A stretch of DNA of 64,000 bases. Source: Cryobacterium sp. MP_M3. Lineage in GTDB: Bacteria; Actinomycetota; Actinomycetes; Actinomycetales; Microbacteriaceae. The DNA lies in the NCBI RefSeq assembly GCF_015752155.1, contig NZ_JADOVI010000001.1, positions 62,001-126,000 of the forward strand, written 5' to 3'. The notes beneath the pieces were generated by a model. The model saw nothing but the letters and a program-made list of their open reading frames with translations, searched no databases and was not told the DNA's origin. Position numbers and translations under genes: made by a program. Within the stretch, counting starts at the first letter, position 1, and each line of letters opens with the position of its first letter. Shown one piece after another: positions 24,993 through 31,429 of the stretch.

Positions 24993-25082
24993 CTGTCAAT
25001 AGTGGTCGAATTAACACGTCGAACTCGTGCAATGGTGCCTCCGTCTCCCCGACATCAACCTCCATTCACGAAAGGTACGACC

Positions 25083-25205
25083 GTGTTCGTTCTCCTCGCC
25101 GTTCTCGTTCTCATTGTTCTCTCCTCCGCTGCGGCCGTCGTCGTCGACGTGCAGAAGGACGGCTACCGTCGTCTCCCCGAGCGCAAGCTCGTCCGCAGCT
25201 TCTGA
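25083..25205 (+). CDS. Small membrane protein of 40 residues, function unknown
   Basis: GTG at 25083 opens a 40-codon frame with GAAAGG about 8 nt upstream. The protein has one hydrophobic segment (FVLLAVLVLIVLSSAAAVVV, residues 2-21) followed by a charged tail (DVQKDGYRRLPERKLVRSF). This is a plausible single-span microprotein with its tail in the cytoplasm. It lies alone between the LysR gene and pyrE. A longer frame from 25002 exists but its extra part is not membrane-like and overlaps the regulatory region. I recognise no family. Confidence 0.55.
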   Translation: MFVLLAVLVLIVLSSAAAVVVDVQKDGYRRLPERKLVRSF

Positions 25206-25258
25206 AGCGTCGGAACGCCCGCCGGGAACCCCGCGGGCCCGCATAGCGGCCGATGGCC

Positions 25259-25264
25259 TAAAGT
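25259..25264 (+). promoter_or_regulatory. -10 box of a probable leaderless promoter for pyrE
   Basis: TAAAGT is followed by 6 nt and the GTG of pyrE at 25271. Confidence 0.55.
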
Positions 25265-25270
25265 TGGACT

Positions 25271-25819
25271 GTGAAAGACACTCGCCAGCAGCTCATCGAC
25301 CACATCTCGGCCGAGGCCGTCTTCCACGGTGATTTCACCCTCACCAGCGGCAAGAAGGCCACGTACTACGTCGACCTCCGCAAGGTGAGCCTCGACCACC
25401 GGGTCGCCCCGCTGATCGGTCAGGTCATGCTCGATCTCATCGCTGAGATCCCTGACGTGGCCGCCGTCGGCGGGATGACCATGGGCGCCGACCCCGTCGC
25501 CGCCGCGATCCTGCACCAGGGGGTCGCCCGCGGTCTCGCCTACGACGCCTTCGTCGTGCGCAAGGAACCCAAGGACCACGGCCGCGGCCGCCAGGTCGAG
25601 GGTCCCGACCTGGCCGGCAAACGCGTGATCGTGCTCGAAGACACCTCCACGACCGGCGGTTCCCCGCTGGCCGCGATCGAGGCGCTGAAGAAAGTCGGCG
25701 CCATCATCGCCGGCGTCGCCGTGGTCGTCGACCGTGACACCGGCGCGCGCGAAGTGATCGAGGCCGCCGGCTACCCGTATTACGCCGCCATCGGCCTTGA
25801 GGACCTGGGGCTGCGCTGA
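25271..25819 (+). CDS. pyrE: Orotate phosphoribosyltransferase
   Basis: Makes orotidine 5'-phosphate from orotate and PRPP in de novo pyrimidine synthesis. The 182 residues have the family start LIDHISAEAVFHGDFTLTSGKKATYYVDLR, the lysine-bearing VVRKEPKDHGRG loop and the PRPP motif VIVLEDTSTTGGSPL. The start is GTG at 25271, with a TAAAGT box 6 nt upstream. The stop overlaps the next start (TGATG). It is interesting that both pyrimidine synthesis and breakdown genes stand side by side, but they are separate transcripts. Confidence 0.95.
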   Translation: MKDTRQQLIDHISAEAVFHGDFTLTSGKKATYYVDLRKVSLDHRVAPLIGQVMLDLIAEIPDVAAVGGMTMGADPVAAAILHQGVARGLAYDAFVVRKEPKDHGRGRQVEGPDLAGKRVIVLEDTSTTGGSPLAAIEALKKVGAIIAGVAVVVDRDTGAREVIEAAGYPYYAAIGLEDLGLR

Positions 25820-27603
25820 TGCCCGACAAGGACGGACAGGGCGAAGACGGAGTCGACTGGCTCGCCTCCCAACTCGGCGGCGGAGCCAAACCGGCCAGCC
25901 CCGACGAGTTCGTTCCCCGCAAGGGCACGCCCCGCCGGCCGAAGGACACCCCCGCCGAGCCTGCGGCGCCCGCTGACGGCGGCCCGAAGCCGGCCGGCTT
26001 CCTCTGGGGCCTGAGGCCCACCACCGAGACAGACCCCCACCTGGCGTCGACGGATGCCGCAACTCCCGCCGCCACGCCGGCCGCCGCCGCCATGCCGCCC
26101 GCCTCCGCGCCCGTCCCGGCCGACGCGGCGCCGCGTCCCGCCCGCGCCGCCGAGCCCGGCGCCGGCCATCGGGCCGAGCCGCTCACCCCTGCGCAGCCGG
26201 CGGACCTCACACCCGCGGCCCTGAGCCCCGCCCGGACCGCCGGGCACACCCCGGCAGCGCCCGAAGCCGACGTCCGTCCCGAGGCGCCCGCGCCCGAATC
26301 GCCCGCCGCCGCACCGGCCGCCCCCGCCGTGCCGACGCGCTCGGAGGTCGACCTCGAGCCTGCGCCGTGGTGGACGACCCCGGCCCAGTCCCCACTCGTG
26401 CCGACCACCGAGGAGGCCGCCGACGCGCTCAGGGCGGGCGCCCACGCCGCGCCGGTTGCCGCGACGCCGCCCCCGCTGCCGATCCCCGCCCCAGCCCCTG
26501 CCCCCGCGCTTCGGCGCTTCCGGGCGCGCGCCGCCGCACCTGCCCCGCTGGACGCCGAGCTCCCGGCCCCCGAGACCCCGGCCGGGACCCCGCCCGCCGC
26601 GGCTCCGGCGCCGCCCGTCGAGCCCGCGTCGCCCGTCGAACCCGCGCCGACAGTGGCGATGGCGACCCGGCCAGACCCGAGCCGGCCAGACCCGAGCCGG
26701 CCAGACCCGGCCCAACCAGGCGCGACCCCGGCCGACCTGACGACTCGCGCGATCGCCGAGCCCGAGGCAGACGAGCCCGAGGCGACCCTGCCCGAGGCAA
26801 CCCTGCCCGGAGCGACCCTGCCCGCGACCCGCCAGACCCGCAGGCTCGCGAAGGCGGCCGCGACCGACCGGCCGGCGATGCCGGCCCCGGGTGCGGCACC
26901 GACCGTGGCCATTCCGGCGGGACCCGCGGCATCCGCCGGCCCGGCCGGCCCGGACGCCCCCGTTCGACGTCGCGGACCCGGCGGCCGGTCGCCGTCACGC
27001 CCGGGCGTTTTCGGTGGGCTGCCTCCCCGACTGGTCTGGATCGCCGGCGCCCTGCTCGCCGTGATCGTGCTCGTCGGCCTCTTCTTCCTCGGCCGGCAAC
27101 TCGTCGGCGGCAACGCCCCGGCCGCTGTGGCCACGTCCAGCGCGGCCGCGACCCCGACCGCCACGCCGACTCCCACGGCCACGCCGGAGCCCACCGGCCC
27201 CCAGCCGGTCGGCGTGCACAAGTGGAACACCCTCTTCGGCGGCGAATGCCTGCAGCCGTACGTGTCGCCGTGGGAGGAGGACTTCACCGTCGCCGACTGC
27301 GCCGCCCCGCACGCCGCCCAGCTGGTCTACCGGGGGACCTTCCCCGGGGATGCCGCCGCCGCGTTCCCCGGTGAGGAAGCCCTGGCCTCGCAGATCAACC
27401 TGCTCTGCAGCGCGACCGGCGTGATCGACCTGGCCGCTGCCGCCGCGTTCGCCGACGTGCAGGTGCAGGGCAGCTACCCGATCACCGCGGAACAGTGGGC
27501 GAAGGGCCCGCACTACTACTACTACTACTGCTTCGTCAACCGGTCAGGCGGCGAGCCGCTCTCCAAGAGCGTGGCCGGCCCCGGGCCGGCCCCCGCCGGC
27601 TGA
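25819..27603 (+). CDS. Pro/Ala-rich single-span membrane protein with septum-formation-like C-terminal domain
   Basis: A 594-residue protein. Residues 1-400 are disordered, rich in proline, alanine and arginine, with short repeats (RPDPS units near residue 290; EATLP/GATLP units near 320). One membrane helix lies at about 405-425 (LVWIAGALLAVIVLVGLFFLG). After a TPTATP spacer the outer domain (about 463-594) has cysteines and the CLQPYVSPWEEDFTVADCAAPHAAQL pattern of the septum-formation (DUF4190-associated) family. Five tyrosine codons in a row (27514-27528) are odd. It overlaps the pyrE stop. An envelope or division role is only suggested by the domain. Confidence 0.65.
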   Translation: MPDKDGQGEDGVDWLASQLGGGAKPASPDEFVPRKGTPRRPKDTPAEPAAPADGGPKPAGFLWGLRPTTETDPHLASTDAATPAATPAAAAMPPASAPVPADAAPRPARAAEPGAGHRAEPLTPAQPADLTPAALSPARTAGHTPAAPEADVRPEAPAPESPAAAPAAPAVPTRSEVDLEPAPWWTTPAQSPLVPTTEEAADALRAGAHAAPVAATPPPLPIPAPAPAPALRRFRARAAAPAPLDAELPAPETPAGTPPAAAPAPPVEPASPVEPAPTVAMATRPDPSRPDPSRPDPAQPGATPADLTTRAIAEPEADEPEATLPEATLPGATLPATRQTRRLAKAAATDRPAMPAPGAAPTVAIPAGPAASAGPAGPDAPVRRRGPGGRSPSRPGVFGGLPPRLVWIAGALLAVIVLVGLFFLGRQLVGGNAPAAVATSSAAATPTATPTPTATPEPTGPQPVGVHKWNTLFGGECLQPYVSPWEEDFTVADCAAPHAAQLVYRGTFPGDAAAAFPGEEALASQINLLCSATGVIDLAAAAAFADVQVQGSYPITAEQWAKGPHYYYYYCFVNRSGGEPLSKSVAGPGPAPAG

Positions 27604-27619
27604 CGAGGACCGTCCGCCC

Positions 27620-28420
27620 CTAGATCTCGTCCGAGAGCACCGGTTCGCGGGCGACGAGCTCGTGCACGCCCGAGATGATCTCGTCGGGGCGGAACGGGTA
27701 GCGGCGCACCTCGGCCTCGTCGCTGATGCCGGTCATCACCAGGATCGTGTGCAGCCCGGCCTCGATCCCGGCGACGATGTCGGTGTCCATCCGGTCGCCG
27801 ATCATGGCCGTGTTCTCCGAGTGCGCGCCGATCTTGTTCATCGCCGAACGGAACATCATCGGGTTGGGTTTGCCGACGACATACGGCTCCATCCCGGTCG
27901 CCTTCGAGATGAGAGCGGCGATCGCGCCCGTCGCGGGCATCGGGCCGTCGGCGCTGGGGCCGGTCGCATCCGGGTTCGTCGCGATGAAGCGAGCGCCGGC
28001 CAGCAGCAGGCGGATCGCCTTGGTGATCGCCTCGAATGAGTAGTTGCGGGTCTCCCCGACGACGACATAGTCGGGGTTCGTCTCGGTCATGATGAAGCCG
28101 GCCTCGTGCAGGGCGGTCGTCAGGCCGACCTCGCCGATCACGAAGGCGGTGCCGCCCGGCGCCTGCGACTTGAGGAAGTCGGCGGTGGCGAGGGCGGAGG
28201 TCCAGATCCGCTCCTCCGGCACGATCAGGCCGGACGCACGGAGTCGGGCGCTCAGGTCTCGCGGTGTGAAGATGGAGTTGTTGGTCAGCACGAGGAACGG
28301 CGTCCCGGCATCGGTCCAGTTCTGGATCAGTTCGGCCGCACCGGGCAGCGGGCTGTTCTCGTGCACGAGCACGCCGTCCATGTCGGTGAGCCAGCATTCG
28401 ATCTCGTCGCGGCGTGTCAT
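27620..28420 (-). CDS. HAD-IIA family phosphatase (NagD-like)
   Basis: A 266-residue haloacid dehalogenase-type hydrolase. Motif I is DMDGVLVHEN (nucleophile D14, acid D16), motif II LTNNS, motif III lysine in GKPNP and motif IV GDRMDTDI, all intact, with the IIA-type cap in between. Relatives dephosphorylate nucleotides, 4-nitrophenylphosphate or phosphoglycolate; the true substrate is unknown. GAGGAG lies about 7 nt upstream of the ATG, and a TAGGCT box is seen further up (28444-28449, minus strand). It is convergent with the pyrE operon. Confidence 0.88.
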   Translation of the reverse strand: MTRRDEIECWLTDMDGVLVHENSPLPGAAELIQNWTDAGTPFLVLTNNSIFTPRDLSARLRASGLIVPEERIWTSALATADFLKSQAPGGTAFVIGEVGLTTALHEAGFIMTETNPDYVVVGETRNYSFEAITKAIRLLLAGARFIATNPDATGPSADGPMPATGAIAALISKATGMEPYVVGKPNPMMFRSAMNKIGAHSENTAMIGDRMDTDIVAGIEAGLHTILVMTGISDEAEVRRYPFRPDEIISGVHELVAREPVLSDEI

Positions 28421-28472
28421 TGGGCGCTCCTCAGGGTCGACCCAAGCCTAGCCGGGACGGGTTTCCGGGCGG

Positions 28473-29132
28473 TTACAGAGTCAGCCAGATCGATGCGGCG
28501 GCATCAGGGCGCAGAGAGCGGATGCGCCCGCCCGGCAGGCGCACCGCGCCCGCCTCGAGCACGGTCAGGGCGCTGCCCGGCCCGATCGATTCGGCGGCGA
28601 GGTCGCGCAGGATCCCCGGGTCGCGGTCGCTGATCCGCAGCACCGTCCCGGCGTGGCCGGGCGCGGCATCCGACAGCAGGATCGCGGGCACCCGCACCAG
28701 GCTGCCGTCGGCCGCCGGGATGAGGTCGCCGTGCGGGTCGGCGCCCGGGCGGCCGAGCCGCTCGTCGATCGCTTCGAGCAGCCGGTCGGAGAGCGCGTGC
28801 TCGAGTACTTCCGCCTCGTCGTGCACCTCGTCCCAGTCGTAGCCCATCTCGCGCACGAGCCAGGTTTCGACCAGGCGGTGCCGCCGCACCACCGCGCTCG
28901 CGCCGAGGAAACCCGCCCGGGTGAGCCGGAGCGGCCCGTACGGCACATGCGTGATCAGCCCGGCCGCGGCGAGCTTCTTCACCATCTCGGTGACGGATGA
29001 CGGCGCCACCCCGAGGCGCGAGGCGAGCACCGAGGGGGTGATCGGCTCCGGCTGCCATTCGGTGTGGGCGTAGATGGTCTTGAGGTAGTCCTCCACAGCG
29101 GGGGTGGACAGTGCCTTGTGCTTTCTGGTCAT
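28473..29132 (-). CDS. mntR: Manganese-dependent DtxR-family regulator (MntR type)
   Basis: A 219-residue metalloregulator. The winged helix is at about 8-70 (VEDYLKTIYAHTEW, SRLGVAPSSVTEMVKKL). The metal-binding and dimer domain follows with RHRLVETWL and EVHDEAEVLEHALSDRL, which hold the conserved histidines and acids. A C-terminal FeoA/SH3-like part lies at about 145-219. It begins 13 bp after the mntH stop, so the two genes form one operon. The palindrome over the mntH start is the likely operator, giving manganese-controlled uptake and self-control. An iron-responsive IdeR role is less likely next to an Nramp gene. Confidence 0.85.
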   Translation of the reverse strand: MTRKHKALSTPAVEDYLKTIYAHTEWQPEPITPSVLASRLGVAPSSVTEMVKKLAAAGLITHVPYGPLRLTRAGFLGASAVVRRHRLVETWLVREMGYDWDEVHDEAEVLEHALSDRLLEAIDERLGRPGADPHGDLIPAADGSLVRVPAILLSDAAPGHAGTVLRISDRDPGILRDLAAESIGPGSALTVLEAGAVRLPGGRIRSLRPDAAASIWLTL

Positions 29133-29145
29133 CCGGTTCCCGGCC

Positions 29146-30411
29146 TCAGGCGCCGGTGAAGATCAGCACGAGCAGCACCACGTTCAGGGCGACGAGCAGC
29201 ACGGCGGCGACGATGCCGGCGGCGGTGGTGAACCACCGGTTCGTGTAGTCGCCGAGCACGTCCCGGCGGGAGGTCAGCCAGATCAGGGGGATCAGCGCGA
29301 ACGGGATGCCGAACGAGAGCACCACCTGGCTGAGCACGAGGGCGAGGGTCGGGTCGAAGCCCAGACCGAGGATGAGCAGGGCGGGGATGAGAGTGACCAG
29401 GCGGCGCAGCAGCAGAGGAACGCGGATGTGCAGCAGGCCGTGCATGATCTCCGCGCCGGCGTACGCGCCGACCGAGGTCGACGCGAGCCCGGACGCGAGC
29501 AGCCCCACCGCGAACAAGGTCGCGACGATGGGGCCGAGGTTCGCCTGCAGGGCGGCGTAGGCGCCGGGCAGGCTGTCCGTTCCGGGCGCGCCCTGCAGGG
29601 CGGACGCGGCGAGCAGGAGCAGGGCCAGGTTCACGGTGCCGGCGATCGCCATGGCGATCGAGACATCCCACCGGGTCGCCCAGAGCAGCCGGCGGGTCGC
29701 GGTCGGCCCGACGATGTCGGGGAACCGGTCCCGGGCCAGGGCCGAGTGGGCGTAGATCGCGTGCGGCATGATCGTGGCGCCCAAGATCGACGCGGCCAGG
29801 AGCACGGAGTTGGCGCCCTCGAACCGGGGCACCAGCCCGCCCGCGACCCCGGCGGCATCCGGCGGCGCGAAGAAGACGCCGGCGGTGAAGCCGACCGCGA
29901 TGATCAGGAGCAGCGCCAGCACCACCCGTTCGAAGCTGCGCGGCCCGCGGCGGGTCTGCACCGTGAGCACGAGCATCGAGACGACGCCCGTGATGATCCC
30001 GCCGGCCAGCAGGGGCAGGCCGAACAGGAGATAGAGGGCGACCGCGCCGCCGATGATCTCGGCCAGGTCGGTGGCCATCGCCACCAGTTCTGCCTGCAGC
30101 CAGTACAGCCTCCGCCCGAGCGGCCTCCGCAGCCGCGCCCCGAGGATCTCCGGCAGGCTCGTGCCGGTGACGATCCCGAGCTTCGCCGAGAGGTACTGGA
30201 TCAGCCAGGCCATCAGGTTGCCGGCGATGACCACCCAGACCAGCAGGTAGCCGAAGCGCGCCCCGGCCGTCATGTTGCTCGCGACATTGCCGGGGTCGAG
30301 GTAGGCCACCCCGGCCACGAGAGCGGGTCCGAGCAGCCAGATCAGGCGAGTGGATGCGACGGTGGCCGGTTTCGCGCCGACCGGCGCCTGCGCCGTCCCA
30401 GATTTAGGCAT
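29146..30411 (-). CDS. mntH: Nramp-type divalent metal (Mn2+) transporter
   Basis: A 421-residue proton-coupled manganese importer with about eleven membrane spans. The Nramp metal-site motifs are present: DPGN in the first span (AYLDPGNVASN) and MPH in the sixth (GATIMPHAIYAHS). The open frame runs upstream to 31248, but similarity starts at MPKSGTAQ and a TATGAT box lies exactly 6 nt before the ATG at 30411, so this is taken as a leaderless start. It is followed by mntR in the same operon and is divergent from the SpoU methyltransferase gene. Confidence 0.92.
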   Translation of the reverse strand: MPKSGTAQAPVGAKPATVASTRLIWLLGPALVAGVAYLDPGNVASNMTAGARFGYLLVWVVIAGNLMAWLIQYLSAKLGIVTGTSLPEILGARLRRPLGRRLYWLQAELVAMATDLAEIIGGAVALYLLFGLPLLAGGIITGVVSMLVLTVQTRRGPRSFERVVLALLLIIAVGFTAGVFFAPPDAAGVAGGLVPRFEGANSVLLAASILGATIMPHAIYAHSALARDRFPDIVGPTATRRLLWATRWDVSIAMAIAGTVNLALLLLAASALQGAPGTDSLPGAYAALQANLGPIVATLFAVGLLASGLASTSVGAYAGAEIMHGLLHIRVPLLLRRLVTLIPALLILGLGFDPTLALVLSQVVLSFGIPFALIPLIWLTSRRDVLGDYTNRWFTTAAGIVAAVLLVALNVVLLVLIFTGA

Positions 30412-30420
30412 ACCGAAATC
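30401..30420. promoter_or_regulatory. Palindromic MntR/DtxR-type operator over the mntH start
   Basis: GATTTAGGCATACCGAAATC is symmetric at 16 of 20 positions and has the TTTAGG-CC-AAA look of DtxR/MntR boxes. It contains the mntH start codon (30409-30411) and touches the -10 box (30418-30423). A bound repressor would block transcription start directly. Confidence 0.65.
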
Positions 30421-30423
30421 ATA
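30418..30423 (-). promoter_or_regulatory. -10 box of the leaderless mntH promoter
   Basis: Minus strand TATGAT, then TTCGGT, then ATG. It overlaps the right half of the operator. Confidence 0.6.
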
Positions 30424-30448
30424 GCCTCGCTGCCGCCGCGCAGTGCCC

Positions 30449-30516
30449 CGAGATCTGCCCTTTCGGTCGAGACCGACCCGCGCACCGGTCGGTCTCGACC
30501 GAAACGGCGGGTCTCG
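30449..30516. repeat. Family B intergenic palindrome, copy 1
   Basis: The core TTTCGGTCGAGACCGACC (30461-30478) pairs perfectly over 18 bp with 30487-30504, with an 8-nt loop. An outer stem (30449-30459 with 30506-30516, 9 of 11) extends it. The same core recurs at 51131-51206 and 52298-52370. This copy lies between the divergent mntH and SpoU genes. Confidence 0.7.
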
Positions 30517-30521
30517 ACGAA

Positions 30522-30615
30522 GGCGGGTGGGAGCGGGCGGGCGGGGCCGAGTGGGCGGGGCCGGGCGGGAGCGGGCGTTCGGGGCCGGGCGGGGCCGGGG
30601 CCGCCGGGGCCGGGA
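30522..30615 (+). other. G-rich tract with G-quadruplex potential upstream of the SpoU gene
   Basis: About 95 bp made almost only of GGG/GGGG runs separated by 1-5 bases (for example GGGCGGGCGGGGCC), just before the TACGGT promoter box. Several overlapping four-run quadruplexes can be drawn on the plus strand. Confidence 0.45.
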
Positions 30616-30621
30616 TACGGT
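30616..30621 (+). promoter_or_regulatory. -10 box of a probable leaderless promoter for the SpoU gene
   Basis: TACGGT, 6 nt, then GTG at 30628. Confidence 0.5.
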
Positions 30622-30627
30622 TGCAGG

Positions 30628-31257
30628 GTGACTGAACCGTTCAACCCGACGCCCGAGCTCTCGACCCACGGCGTCGGCCCCTGGCCGGGCGACCTCCCCG
30701 AGGAGCCCTTCTACGACCCGGAACTGCTCGAGCACGGCGACACCCGCAACGTGATCGACCGGTACCGGTACTGGTCGATGGCGGCCATCGTGGCCGACCT
30801 CGACGAGAAGCGGCATCCGTTCCACGTCGCCATCGAGAACTGGCAGCACGACATGAACATCGGTTCGATCGTGCGCAGCGCCAACGCGTTCGCCGCCGAC
30901 ACCGTGCACATCATCGGCCGGAAGCGCTGGAACAAGCGCGGCGCGATGGTCACCGACCGCTACCAGCACGTGCTCCACCACCCGGATGTCGCGGCCTTCG
31001 TCGCCTGGGCCGCCGGCGAAAAGCTGCCGATCATCGCCATCGACAACGTGCCGGGCAGCGTCATCATCGAGACCTTCCGCTTCCCGGAGCGCTGCGTGCT
31101 CCTCTTCGGGCAGGAGGGCCCGGGGCTCTCCGGGGAGGCGATCGCCGCAGCCGACGCCGTGGTGGAGATCAGCCAGTTCGGCTCGACCCGGTCGATCAAC
31201 GCCTCGGCGGCGGCGGCCGTGACCATGCACGACTGGGTGCTCCAGCACCGGTTCTGA
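30628..31257 (+). CDS. SpoU/TrmH-family RNA 2'-O-methyltransferase
   Basis: A 209-residue SPOUT enzyme that methylates ribose in tRNA or rRNA using S-adenosylmethionine. The three family motifs are clear: NIGSIVRSANAF (about 74-85), LLFGQEGPGLSGEA (about 151-164) and QFGSTRSINASAAAAV (about 180-195), which form the trefoil-knot cofactor site. The start is GTG at 30628, set by a TACGGT box 6 nt upstream. The N-terminal 50 residues are an actinobacterial extension. The exact target nucleotide is unknown. A short hairpin follows the stop. Confidence 0.88.
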   Translation: MTEPFNPTPELSTHGVGPWPGDLPEEPFYDPELLEHGDTRNVIDRYRYWSMAAIVADLDEKRHPFHVAIENWQHDMNIGSIVRSANAFAADTVHIIGRKRWNKRGAMVTDRYQHVLHHPDVAAFVAWAAGEKLPIIAIDNVPGSVIIETFRFPERCVLLFGQEGPGLSGEAIAAADAVVEISQFGSTRSINASAAAAVTMHDWVLQHRF

Positions 31258-31272
31258 GCGGCGGCGCGGCCG

Positions 31273-31288
31273 CCCCCAGCACTGGGGG
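31273..31288 (+). terminator. Short GC hairpin after the SpoU gene
   Basis: CCCCCA and TGGGGG form a 6-bp stem around GCAC, 15 bp after the stop. No T-run. The rest of the gap to 31429 carries a GATAGATT box and repeats of TTCTCAG (31327-31333, 31357-31363), which may be promoter or control sites for the giant gene. Confidence 0.4.
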
Positions 31289-31429
31289 CATCCGTGGCTG
31301 GCGGTCCCGGCACCGGAAACGATAGATTCTCAGAAGATGTTTGCCCGGGGGGCGATTTCTCAGCCGTTGTCGGTCTGAGGGGTGTGGCATCGACGTGCCC
31401 GTTGTCGATACCCCCCCCTGGAGTTCTCC

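Noticed and set aside
31258-31429. Riboswitch upstream of the giant gene
   Set aside because: The hairpins and TTCTCAG repeats do not match any riboswitch core that I can recognise, and the leader after the likely start is short.
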